Program-made: the position numbers and the translations under genes
From: Hyaloscypha bicolor E
Taxonomy: Eukaryota > Ascomycota > Leotiomycetes > Helotiales > Hyaloscyphaceae
Length of the DNA: 64,000 nt
Assembly (NCBI RefSeq): GCF_002865645.1
Contig: NW_020194628.1
Span: forward strand, 1,054,001 to 1,118,000
Reading direction: 5' to 3'
Notes under the pieces: model-generated
Told to the model about the DNA's origin: nothing
The model's input: only the letters and a program-made list of their open reading frames with translations
Databases searched by the model: none
Shown: piece by piece, positions 12,211 to 23,871 of the stretch
Position numbering within the stretch: the stretch's first letter is position 1
How the letters are laid out: each line of letters opens with the position of its first letter

Positions 12211-13771
12211 CTATTTCTCTGTTTCCGCTTGCTGAATGAAGTCTTCTACTGCTTTCTTAGCTAAGGCATAAACTTCTTCCACAGACCCATCACCGCAAAT
12301 CTAATTAACACAATCAGTAATCATCTTTTGCTAGGCTTTACTTCCTCCTTACCTCTTTAAAGTACCCCTCTACTGCTTTCAAATGATTCACAACATCCGA
12401 ATCATCACTACCTCCACCTAGGGAATGTCTCGGCGTTTCCGCTGATAAGCAGCTCAGAAATAGTACGTAATTTGATTTTTGCACCTATTGATATAAGCAA
12501 GACTCTTCTCATGCGGAAACACTTACTGACCTTCTTTTTGAACTCAAGAATTTGTTCCATACTTTCTGGAAACCCCTCCACAAGGCTCCAGCTCTTCCCT
12601 TCTTTTCTCCCTTCATTGATTTTCAACTCAAGCAAACTAATCGCCAATTGAGTCGGAACATTTACATCTTCCTCGAGGCAATCTCTCACGAATTTAGCAT
12701 GGAGGTACGTTTGATCGGCAGCCTTTTCACGTAACACGTCACGTAAGGATATGTGCTGAAAATCAAATCCCTTGCATAAAAGGTCGCATTGAGTCTTCGT
12801 GTCAACACCAAATGTACCTGTAAGATAGTTAGTTAGTACCAGGCTAACCAAGACGAGCAAGATATACCTTTGACGAAGATAACAGGAGTTCGCTGGCTTC
12901 GCTTTTGGAAGTAAGCCTGTCTCTCTTGCTGCAACAGCTCTAACATGTCCTTTCCTTCCTAAGAATGGATATATTTTGTCTGTCCTTGAAATTCCTCCGA
13001 GTTCTGCTCTCCGTATATACTTTGCTCGTACTCATATACCTATATCATACACTCAAATTTATCCATCTCTCGTACCCATCTGCCTTCTGGTGTCGCTTTA
13101 GGAGTGTTGCCATTTTCGTACTCTTCCCATACAGCCCGGATATTTGCACCAAGCTTTGGGTCAACCAGTTGTAACAAGCTCTCGATATATCGGATGCCAA
13201 AGTCTTCGAGTTTATACTTCTCAGCTACTATTTGTTAGTCTTTGCGCGGTAGTTGTGCTATCTAGAGGCAACAATGCTCACCTTTAGAAACAGGAGCATA
13301 CGTTAGGATGTCTCCAGCAAACGACTCTACAATGTCGTAACAAAATGCTATCCACCTACACCTTTCCTTATCGACGCCTGTCTACCTCTAGGTTAACAAA
13401 CATAATTTCGAGTAAATGACAGGACTTACTGGCGCGAACATCACCAGAAATTCCAGCCGATACATATAAGCGGCTACACTCTCAGGCCGGTCAAGCCATC
13501 TCTTCCACCCAGTCCGATCCAAGTGCTTAAGGACCTCTAGAAGATAGAGGAAGGGCAGTGGTAATGCGTCTAGTTTCGAGTAAACTACCGGCATAATGTC
13601 AGAACGGCGGGAATCGTCGTCGGCTGGGTATTGGATGTCCGTTTTAGATACACAACTGAGACTGATCGAACTATGTATGGTTAGAGAAATTCCCGAGACA
13701 ATGGAAGGTAGCGTTGGTTCAGGAAGGTTCGATAATTGCGGAGAGGATTGTTGAGAACGTGTACCTTTCAA
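12211..13771 (-). pseudogene. HD-type 5'-nucleotidase fused to adenylate/UMP-kinase-like domain, degenerate
   Basis: The N-terminal part matches the YfbR/HDDC2 type of HD hydrolase: LPFLYLLEVLKHLDRTGW, PESVAAYMYRL, then after a 48-nt intron (13382-13429) RCRWIAFCYDIVESFAGD, and after a 54-nt intron (13228-13281) the usual VWEEYENGNTP and EMDKFE segments. The metal-binding His-Asp of the family is Tyr-Asp here (TAC at 13337-13339). The linker reads through TAG codons at 13040-13042 and 12959-12961 in an otherwise open frame. The C-terminal part follows the NMP-kinase pattern: VIFVKG, an intron, TFGVDTKTQC in place of the P-loop GGPGxGKGTQC, then DFQHISLRDVLRE, EGFPESMEQ and a final GDGSVEEVY segment ending at 12211. 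The P-loop Lys is Thr. The three C-to-T type changes suggest RIP. No ATG was found at the start. Confidence 0.75.
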
Positions 13772-13899
13772 TTTCGTTCGGTGGCGCTATCGGCTCTCTG
13801 AGGGGTTTTCGTTTTAGCCTTGTAGCCTTAACTTGTAAGGCATTAACTTAACCTCTCCTTCTCGCAGGATTGAGGGAATAACATCTGTCTTCGATATAT

Positions 13900-16320
13900 T
13901 GTAAGACTGGAGATTATATGCTACTTTTTTGTTGCGTATCGCACAACGTGCAGGGTCCTCAAATTCAATAAATTAAGTCTAAAACTAAAATACACTACAG
14001 TAACGCAATAAATGCAACAAATAACAGACTTAAAACAAATGCAGAAGGAAAGGCAAATTCAATGAAAAGAGGATAGCAAGCAAGTCCTTGGGGCCATATA
14101 TCAAGTGAGGAAAGCCCTGAAACCTAAAAAGAAATCTGATTAGAAGAAAGAAGCAACGGCTACAGGCTGAGCGCGTCTTGAATAGTTTTGAACGCAGCCA
14201 TTAACTTTGTTAGCTCTGCAGGATCTGTACCTAGCTTTATATTATGCTTCTTTTTATACTAAGTAGTAAAAGAAAGAAAGCTGGTCGGATCAAATCCACC
14301 TTACGCTTTTATTATAGTTGTATACTGCCCTTCGACATTGATTATCGGTTGAGCTTTGGCCTTTATTACTCGCGAGACTAATATTCCAATAAATGGGAAG
14401 GTCCTGTCTTTAGTCGCAGGTATATCGGCCTTTTTCCTATAGACATAAGCACGCTTATTCTCTACTCGATCTCGGCTTTCTGGTTTTTCCTTAATACTAT
14501 AGGCTATATAAAACTGGACCCTCTTATTTTTTTTTCATTCTATATATTTCCGAAGTAAGTTATCTGCGGCTCTTTTACTTTCTACCTAATCTTAAAGGTT
14601 TATATACTATATCTAGATAGGATTTCCTTCTTTCTGTTTATATAAAGCATAAATTACAGGTTCTTTCAAGGGCTCCGGTCCACAGGATTCGGCTATAGTA
14701 TAAAGGATCTTAATAAATTCATCTTTCTTAGTCTTTCTACTAACTTCCATTATATAAAGGCAATTTAGATATATATTAACTATATTTTTAGTAAAATCTT
14801 TATAAAGAAGAACTTTAATATAAGGGCAGGCTTATAATCTAATTGCGATAAAAAGTTACCCGTTATATATTTGGCCTTTTTTATTACCCTTTTTGAAATA
14901 CTTAAACTTATATTCTATAATTATCTTTTTATCTTTAGTAAAACCCGGTTTTCCTGTATTTAGTTTGTTTAATTTATAAAGGTCTATACTAATATTGGTT
15001 TTATCTATACCGTTATTTATAATACTACTTATTATAATATTGGCAGGAGTAGTACCTATAGAAGCAGTACCTATAGGAGCAGTACCTATAGGAGTAGTAC
15101 CTGTAAGAGTATTACTAGTAGTACCCGTAGGTCCAGTGCCATTTCCTCCAGATAGTAAGGGCTTTGGCACTTCAAAAAACGGTTTTAATATTCAAGTATT
15201 AGGATAAAAGCTTGCCTTAACTAACTTAGCAAATTCTTGTACTTTATTAAAAAACTATTCTTTCGCTTTTATATTAGTAGGATCTTTTTCAAACTTTATA
15301 GCCTGAAAATGGGCCTTGACTATAATATCCTTAATTTTTTTTATATTAATTAAATTAATTATATCCTTTTTATTAGGATGGCTCTATTACTAACTTACTA
15401 TAATATTATTTATATCTAAAATTTCTATATAAAGCTTATAGTCGTTATTACTGCTTAAAATCTTTTTTATAATAAATATAATATATATATAAACTTCTTG
15501 GATAAAGGCTATAACCTCTTTATCTTTTATATTCTTATTAGCTTTTTTATCTTTAATTAGTTTTAACTCGTAATTTGTTGTTTTTATCTAGCCTTTAGTA
15601 ATTCCCGATATCTTAACTATAACTTAAAATTCTGGTACTCTCAATTAATAAATAGCAAGTTATAAGGATTTCGACTTACTTTACCAAGTCTTTTTATCCG
15701 AAGAAATCTATAAGGCCTTTATTATATAAATCTGTTTAATTTCTTTAAGCTAATTAACCCCAAAAATATTCTTTATATTAATAATCTATTTAATCTCCTC
15801 TAAAGATATAGCTTTTTCATATTATACTTCTTTAAATAATATTAAAATATAATTAGAATTTATTTAATCAGGGATTAATTTAAGTTATTAATTTATTTCA
15901 TCTATCCACTTTTTATTAATACCCGTTGCCATATATACTATTATTAATACTAATATATAAATTAAACAAAAAAGTTTATATTATTTAAGGAGATTTATTT
16001 ACTTAATTAATCGCCTTTATTATTTGCAGTAATTAAAGCCTTTGCCAGGTAGATCTTCTTAATCTCCTCTGCCTAATTAAAATAATAATTAACTTTAATA
16101 TTAAGAACTTTCTTAAGCTTTAAAATTTTTATATTTTATTATAATTAATCGGTAGTAATCCACTTTATATCTAGGCCAGGGATTAACTTTGAGGTCGCAA
16201 GGCCATTAAATTAAATGGTCCCTTTACCTTTGCCTATTTAAACCGCCGCGGTAGCATTAGTCCTGTTAAATGCAATGTCTGCTATAGTTACATTTTAAAA
16301 CAAGTTTCTTGGTAGTAAGG
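13900..16320 (-). repeat. AT-rich degenerate block with a minus-strand coding remnant
   Basis: Read on the minus strand, a frame from about 15600 to 14170 stays aligned for long runs between stops, with segments such as PESRDRVENKRAYVY and RAADNLLRKYIE. This suggests a single mutated gene, perhaps from a transposon. All visible stops are TAG, TAA or TGA of the kind made by C-to-T or G-to-A change. A minisatellite lies inside it. I recognise no family. Confidence 0.55.
15045..15130. repeat. 15-bp minisatellite
   Basis: About five imperfect copies of a unit close to GTAGTACCTATAGGA. On the minus strand they encode a Gly-Thr-Thr/Ala-Pro-Ile repeat in a 104-codon frame (14856-15170). The frame is open mainly because of this repeat. 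Confidence 0.85.
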
Positions 16321-16326
16321 TAAGAT

Positions 16327-16476
16327 AATAATACTTAAAAGTCAATAATACTTAAAAGTCAATAATACTTAAAAGTCAATAATACTTAAAAGTCAATAAT
16401 ACTTAAAAATAATACTTAAAAGTCAATAATACTTAAAAGTCAATAATATTCAGAAATTAATGATATTTAGAAGTCA
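16327..16476. repeat. 17-bp tandem repeat array
   Basis: The unit AATAATACTTAAAAGTC is repeated about seven times, with one shortened copy in the middle and more diverged copies (ATATTCAGAAATTAATG type) at the right end. It lies between the degenerate coding block on the left and an A+T-rich but less extreme spacer (16480-17280) on the right. Confidence 0.95.
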
Positions 16477-16479
16477 ATT

Positions 16480-17280
16480 TTGCTTTGCTAATTCTCTTAT
16501 CTAAAAAAATTGCTCTAAAAGTTTTATATCTCTATCCCAACTCTCCTACCTTAGATTTGAGCACTTTTTAATTACTATTTTAGACGCAAATCAGCGTATG
16601 TTAGGGAGTATAGCTATTTCTGGAAAATCTACTTTTAAAAGTAGCTTAACATACTAGAGATAGTAATATAGTAGCTCAAGAACTTAATAGCCGTTAACCT
16701 AGGTTACAAGGAACCAGTCAGCTATAGCTCAAAGATGACTGCTATAATACTATTTGGAAGGGTCAAGGGCTAACATGTATTAGATGCTTGAAAGCTGTCA
16801 GCTTAATCTTAGCAGCTCTAATCAAAGATATTGGATGCTTAATACCAACTTTAGCTATACTTGGTCATTAAGCAATAAACAGCAGAGCGAGAGGATAACG
16901 CTCTTGCTTAACTGTTACAGGACTTGCAACACTTCCCTATAGCGTCAAAGGGAATATTACCATTTTGTGTTCATTGCAAGTCTTCGAGTCCAAGGGGCTG
17001 TTTTCACTAGGTCAAGTACAATAACAAGTTATCAAAGGGTCATGACATTAGGCAGGCTACTGGCTATGTATATTAAGGCAAAAAATCTCCAACACCAATT
17101 GCCTTTATCAAAAAAATAATATGCAATATTAAAGTAGCTAAATTCCAGTCTCTATAACGTTCCTGTAATTGTCTTCATTTGTTCCCATCGCTCTTCTTTT
17201 CTATATTACTAATATCAAATTCTAACTCCGCCGAATTGACGCTCCAAGTCCGTTGCAGGTCTGACACCGCCAATAGCTTA
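16480..17280. other. Spacer without a recognised gene
   Basis: This spacer has less extreme AT content than its flanks and no open frame. It lies beyond the 3' end of the broken helicase gene and could be its original downstream flank. Confidence 0.4.
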
Positions 17281-20200
17281 ATAATTATAACTACTAACCG
17301 GAGAACTATATTATAGGCATTGAGAGGTTTCCATTAGCATACCATATTCTCTAATCATAAATAGATGGCCATTCTTATAGTAATACTAATGCCCAGTACC
17401 TCTAAAGTCATATACTATAGCTATATATATAGCTGCTTTTTTCTTATTACTTACTAGTATATAGAATATCGAATCTCGTAATATCTTCTCAACTTCCTTA
17501 ACTTCGTTTCCTATACCTGCAGTTTGGCCGGAATATTTATTATATATATAGTATATAAGTTAAAGATATTCTCCGGCCTTATTCAAGAGCTATATAAGCT
17601 TTAATCCAGGCTTTACAAGGCTCTGCTTGAGGGCGAGAAACCGTACCCAGTATAGGAGGCCCTTAATATAGTGTCCTGATTAGGTTCTTGACTTAGATTC
17701 TACTATTAAGTTTTCGTATTTCTTTCTATTAATACTTAAATTAACCTGGATTCTGGAAGAACTTATACTAGTCTTGCCTTTCTAATTATTAAGGAAAGTC
17801 AGGAGAATAGTATAATCGTATCTTATAAGTAGTATTATAGCTAGAAGCCGGTTATATACCTAAAGAATATTAACTTTGGAGTATAAATTAATATTAATTC
17901 TATAATATCTGCAGGTATCTTAAACGAGGTTATAGATATAGCTAAAGGGTTATTCTTTCTTATTAACCTGTTATAAAAACTTATTAATTTGTCTTTAAAG
18001 CCTAATAATTCTTTTATATTAGTTATCTTTTCATATAAGTATTCTGATCTGGGAGATTTGGTAGTTATGGCTCCCCTTTAACTAAAGAGGTCCTAATAGA
18101 GGAGTTTCTAGTAATATCTTATTAGAAGCCGTAATCTTATAGAGCTTTGCCTTAATTACTTGCATCTTAGTAACTAGAGAAATGAATTTCATATTAGCCT
18201 AGATAATAAATTTCTTTATTACCTTATTAATTAATACTTAATAAATAATACGGCTATAGTAGTTGAGGTTTTATAAAGAACCGCAGTAAGTTAGGTAGCT
18301 TTTTATCCCGGAGGCAAAGAAGGGTTCGGTACTATTCTTTAGGTCTATAATTAAGCCTTTACTATTTATAGTATAGAAATCTAATATACTTATATATCTA
18401 TCTATATTCTCTAGGGTAAGAATATATCTATAGGATAGTATAATATAAGAATTCTTATTAAGATTAATTTCCTTAAAAGTAAATAATAGAATAAAGTCTA
18501 TAACTATTTCCTTAATTATTAGATATATATAAATTTAATAAAATATAATACCTGGATAGACCTCCCTATAAATAAACGGATATTAATACCTATAAACTAA
18601 TATTTTTATATAGTACTCTAAGTATAGTAGTAGATTACAGGATACTATATAGGATAACGAGTACTATTTGTAATATAGATAAGACTAAGTACAATCCTCT
18701 ATATATAGTATATAAGGCTTATAATATAACTTGTTATATTTCGAATAATTATAGCTAACTTTACAGGATTCTATATAAAAAGGATAGGACATATTGCCAT
18801 AATATAGAGCTTTATAGCTATAACTACAGGTTATATATAGTCTTCTATACTAAGTATTATAAACTCTATATATCTTCTTAATAATTATATTCTTAATTCT
18901 AGTATTATAATTTTTGTAATTATATATATAGTTATATTTATAAGTTAGTACTGCCCTATAAGTTACTAAATAGAAATAATTAATATCTAAAGGCAGTTTA
19001 TAATAATAGACTTGAATTTTATATTTATAATATTCTATAACCTATTCTATCTAAATCTAATAGCAAACCTCTTCTAGGATCTGTACCTTATAATATCTTA
19101 GCTACTTAGTAATATATCTATATAGTAAAGAGATATTAAATAATATAACTTGGTATTTTGGCTTATATAAATCTCTATAAGATCTCGGATATTTATACTT
19201 ATAACCTTTCTTTATTCTTAGATAGTATTTAAGGTAATAAACTATATTATATAAAGATATAGAATAATATATATTAGGATAAGAATAACTATAGAGAAGT
19301 CTTAATAAGTATTTCTTAGTATATTTGCCTTTAGGAGCAAGCCAAGCGAAATTGTCTAGTACTAAGACTTTAATAGGTATTTCTCTATATTAAAAACAAT
19401 ATAAGGCAAGGTTTGGACTAATTTTGTTTAAGTATTCTAAAATAGAAAATACTTTAGCCTATATAAAAACAGGTTTCGAGATATTAGAGTTACTAATAAT
19501 ATATATCCTATATTATATATAACTTAGTAGTATATTAATATAATTAGAAGTCTTTAAGAATCTATATTTCCGCTTATTATTACTCTAAACTACGGAAATA
19601 ATAATAACTTTGGCCTCTTTACCCTAGAAGTTATTTATAGTAGTAATTCTTAAAGCATTATATAGTATTATTTTCTAGACTTGGACTTGGCTATTTATAG
19701 AAGTCTCCGGGTTATCTTAAAATCCCTAAGCTTCTAACTTTTCTTAATTCCGATCCCTAATAATAATCTCAAAGGAATTCGCTAGCTACTTCTTAATTTT
19801 CTATAATTATCCTAAATATAGAGTAATAACTATAATATCTTTACTTTTATATATTCCTTGTTTTATAAGATATAATATAAGAGTAGTAATTATATTTACT
19901 TTAAATATATTAGTTCTAGATAAGGAAATAGCTTGGACAGGTTATAGGTTCTTCTTTTCTTAGTAATCAAGCCAATATAAGTAATCTCGTATCCTATTAA
20001 CTTCTGGATATTCTAATACTAAGGGGTAATCTTATAAATCCGGATAGAATAGGACTCTAACTAGCTCTAAGATAGAAGGGTATATTTATTACTAAGTTTT
20101 TAATATACTTAATAGGACCTAGAGATTCCTTACCGGCGGCCTAACGAGACACTTAAATAGTAAGATATTAAAGAAATATTTCTTGCCTTAGGAATTATTA

Positions 20201-21100
20201 TATTAAAGCTTATAGTTATTTATTTAAGGATAGAGCTATTTATAATTACTAATCAAGATTATATATTTAATTCCTAGTAAGAATATAATAAGAGTATATG
20301 CCTCGAGAACCTTTCCGGCTTCTTTATAAAGTATAACTTTTACTCGAATATACTAGAGTAACTTAATATTTCTTGCTAGGCCAGATATTATTATACTAAT
20401 AATATAAGCTTCTTGAAGATATTAAAAGTTCAGTTTACTATAATATTTATCTAGTACGGATTTGGAACCATAATAGAAATCTAGTATATAAATGAGATTA
20501 TTAGTAAGTTATATACTTCTTTGCTCTATCTAGTACTTATAAAGAATACTACGTTCTAATACTAATATCTCTTTTAGAGAAATGGCCAAGAGCTAAGTAA
20601 TAGAATAACTCGAAGTAAGTTTCTTCGGCGCTCCTCTAAGCCAACTTTCTATAACTCTAAACTTTCTTTCCTTTACTTCCTAAAACCCCTTATTATCTAT
20701 TCCCTTTCTGAACAATTCCTTAAAGTACGGATTATAGGTCCTTATAAGATGGGCTTGGATATTTATTCAGGAGTTTGGATTATTTAACCTAGATAATATA
20801 TTTTCAATTTCTTATAGTATTTCCCTAATATCCCAATTATGTTCCTATTTATTATGTTTTTCCGTCTTCGTGGGTACGACTTCTTCCCTTATATAATAGA
20901 GAGTGAGATTTTGAAGCAAATCGGATTTGGATCGTAAGCCTAGACGGATGACTTGCCTTACGCCATCCTTTACTAAATGCTCCAATAACTGATCGAGAGC
21001 ATGATTCGTAATGTATGAATTGATATATACCTAACACAATTCCTAGATTCTATTAGTATCAAAGAGATCCCTACTCTCAAACCAATGCTAAATGGAAATG
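17280..21100 (-). pseudogene. NFX1/ZNFX1-type SF1 helicase, C-terminal fragment, RIP-mutated
   Basis: On the minus strand the frame from about 21090 downward gives TNHALDQLLEHLVKDG (near 21009), RSKSDLLQNLTLY and later EHNWDIREIL, KERKFRVIESW, GLARNIKLL, KVLEAYTL, a degenerate GDHKQLRP-type motif II/III region, and SILELV and SRTNIF stretches. This is the order expected downstream of Walker A in NFX1-type helicases. Many codons are TAA or TAG where Gln, Trp or Arg is expected, while the frame is kept over more than 1 kb. AT content rises away from the insertion. It is the continuation of the fragments at 27265-28254 and 35253-36275. The 3' end near 17300 is a guess from where the frame can no longer be followed. 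Confidence 0.8.
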
Positions 21101-21116
21101 CCGCATCGGCCGTTTA

Positions 21117-22578
21117 CTAAAACCCAGATGCCACCATTTTCTTTACTTTAAGGTCATCGCGAGCCTTCTCCAATGCCTTCTTCCACTTCATGATATCTTT
21201 TCTGGCGTCTTTAGACATGAAATACCACTCCATTGAATCGTAGCCCTTCTCATCCTTACGCAGGTATGATAAAGCTGTCACATGCTCCTTTTTGAATATT
21301 CCAGGCTCTCTCTTAAGCTCTCTTATTCTGTCGACCTCGATCTCGAACATAATTCTGTACGAAAAACCTGAGAAGGCGTTTATGACAGATGGTGACATAT
21401 CATTCGGTTGATGCAGGTCAGGTCGATCATGATTAGACATCAGGCGTAGCCCCAAGAGTCTCTCTGAAAAGAGGAAAAAATCCAACTCGGTCAAAATTCC
21501 AGGGCGCTTGAGGTTGGTGTTGATCCTACCCACCAGGATCAAATCACCAAGACTAGAAGGCTCGATGGATGTCAAGTGTTCGGTCTTTCTTAGAAATCCC
21601 TTCTTCGGCGCTTCCATAGCACTTTCATTGGCTGAAAACATCTCTGGAAGACGAGCCACAGAGGATCCAGGATAAAGATCCTGATCAATGCTGTAGGCTT
21701 TGCCATCTGGCAAAAGTTCCTCGTGTTGCAGAGGCCACGCAGAATACCAGATTTCATTGGCTTTCTGATCTGGCGCTGAGATCTCGTGTCCAGAGTCTCG
21801 ATTGACCGTGTTCATGTCCCCTGATTCAGAGGGCTCTGAAGCTGATGAGCCAATCAATGACTCCGTCTCTGCCATGTAGCTGCGGAGTGGAAGACTGTAC
21901 GAAGCAATGCTCAACCTCCCAGAAGCATTGCTTGATCGTGCGAAAGTACCTGAAGCCTCTTGCAAGTCTCCTTGCATCTCCTGTTGCTCTTGTTGATTTG
22001 CACACAGTCTAAGAATCGCAATATCCTTACGGATCTGCTCGATGGCGATTTTTGTTTGACTATTCGTCACACTATATGCATTCTATAGTTAGCTTCGATC
22101 ATGATTAGAGTTACGAGGTGGGGGAGACTTACAAATTTAGCGATGAGATTGCAATATTAATGGTGATTTTGCAAGTTGCTAGCGCCTCCTGTAATAACTT
22201 GACGTCGCTCTTGCTGAAAAGCTCCCACTTAAGTCCGTTCCTGAATCCGCCTCGACTCTTGCCGTCAGGTGCAATGAAGGGACCAACCACGCGTTTGGCA
22301 TCTTTACAGAGCTCGATGCAAGTCCCGAGAAGGACCTCAAGGTCCGATATCATCTGTGACGGTAGCCTGATATCGCCTGTGTCTTGATAGGTGAGTGCGG
22401 TTGTAAGTAAACCTAGCACTTGATATAGCCCGTCGATACTCAATGTAAGATCCTGGATATCTTTTGAGGCATTGCGGATGCCCTTAGAGAGGTCGTAGAC
22501 TTGTTGACATACTTTGAAAGCATTGGCGGCGATGCTTAAGGTTGTCCCAGTTATAGCTAGAGCTATTGGTGCAGCCAT
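21117..22578 (-). CDS. Fungal STAND N-terminal domain protein with PH-like C-terminal region (cargo)
   Basis: Two exons, 22578-22133 and 22071-21117, joined by a 61-nt intron (GTAAGT to CATATAG), give about 466 residues with no stop. Residues 1-150 (MAAPIALAITGTTLSIAANA, KVCQQVYDLSKG, DIQDLTLSIDGLYQVL) match the helical N-terminal domain found at the front of fungal NLR/STAND proteins. The middle is Ser-rich and disordered. The last 160 residues (LDFFLFSERLLGLRLM, SYRIMFEIEVDRI, MEWYFMSKDARKDIMKWKKAL) have the strand pattern and final helix of a PH domain. NACHT or NB-ARC motifs are absent. It is carried inside the captain-type element. A role in non-self recognition or signalling is inferred from the N-terminal domain only. 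Confidence 0.75.
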
Positions 22579-22599
22579 TGTTCAAGAAGTTTGTAAGTT

Positions 22600-23870
22600 A
22601 CCTAGGGGTAGTACAATTCTTGGACTGTGGATATCTGAAAAATTATGGATCACTGGCTGGTATTTGAACGCCTTGCCGTATGACTGACAACGCTTTGAAA
22701 CATTGGGTGACGTAATTTCTGCACTCGCCCTCACTCAAAATGACACGAACACAGGAAATGATTAGAGTCGGCTCTATCTGTGAGCCCAGCCACAGCCGCT
22801 AAAAATAGACTTAATTATTCATCGGCGCCTGCCGACCAAGGCACCGGTATTGCATAAAGAGGATAACTGTGTTTCATAATATTATGTGCAATTCGTGGTG
22901 GTCATCCAAAAAGGGAGAAGAGAAGGGGGGTTGTCAATTTGATCTTAGATAACACAATAATATAACATTGGCGACTTGGTTTTTCTCAGAGGCTCTGGCC
23001 GGTTTTTGTGATCATAATGAAAAGAGATGAACTAGCATTGATATTCAGTTTGAACATCATCTTAATCAAAATTCTCGCCAGATTACCATAGATCAATTAT
23101 GTAGGGTAAGTTAATCAAGTGCCCTCAATATGTCTGCTGTCAGCCTTTCGTTCTCCCATAACCAAACTATCCACATCCACTACCCTAATGGAACATTCTA
23201 CGATTAGGTCAACTATCCTCTTAACCTCTGGACCACCTTCGACTTCACAGAGGCAAAAGCTTTAGCTCGGCCATTCTGATTGTCTTTATCATTCTCCTTT
23301 TGGCTCGCCTGCCAAATTCCCCCCCTCGTCGTCGTCCTGGGAGCTAATGCGACGAGTCCTAGACGTAGAGTCATATGCGGGGCAAAAACCGCCATACTTC
23401 AAAGATACAGAAGAACTAATTGTGGTGAATGCTCAGCTAATGACAGCATGGGAGGATCTGAAATCTATTTCGCAGATCCTCGAGTCAACGATAAACTCGG
23501 TTGAAATAAAGGTGGATCCTGTTGGACCGTCGCGGGCATTCAGTCCTTACCTGCGTTTGATAGCAGAAATGGAGGATTCGAGGAAGAGAAGTCTAGAACA
23601 CATAGAAAATAGGTGGAAGAAGAAGAAATGAATGCTCATGTGACAGATTTTTGGGGCGATATCTTTTGATAGTCATCCGCCGAAAGAGGAGTGGGTGAGG
23701 AGGTGTCACGGCCTGGACAAGCTGTGGAAGTGGAATGTGGTGTGTTTGTGTAAATGTATCTATGAATCATGGTGCCCTAAGGGCGGTGAAGAAGCTATAT
23801 ATATGCCTGTGCGCAGCACGTGACAGGAGGATTGACATGAGTGATGCCATAATCTCCTAACACTAACTAC
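22600..23870. other. Internal spacer of the captain-type element, one small possible gene
   Basis: A plus-strand frame at 23347-23631 encodes about 94 residues (helical, ending WKKKK) and could be the last exon of a small gene starting near 23280. A minus-strand frame covers part of the same DNA. No domain is recognised. The rest (22600-23200, 23640-23870) shows no coding support. Confidence 0.35.
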
Positions 23871-23871
23871 C

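Noticed and set aside
14856..15170. 104-codon minus-strand ORF with Gly-Thr-Pro-Ile repeats (and its plus-strand mirror)
   Set aside because: It is open mainly because a 15-bp minisatellite lacks stops, and it lies inside a degenerate AT-rich block.
16327..16476. Possible CRISPR-like array
   Set aside because: The 17-bp units are directly adjacent with no unique spacers, and the genome is eukaryotic; it is a simple tandem repeat.
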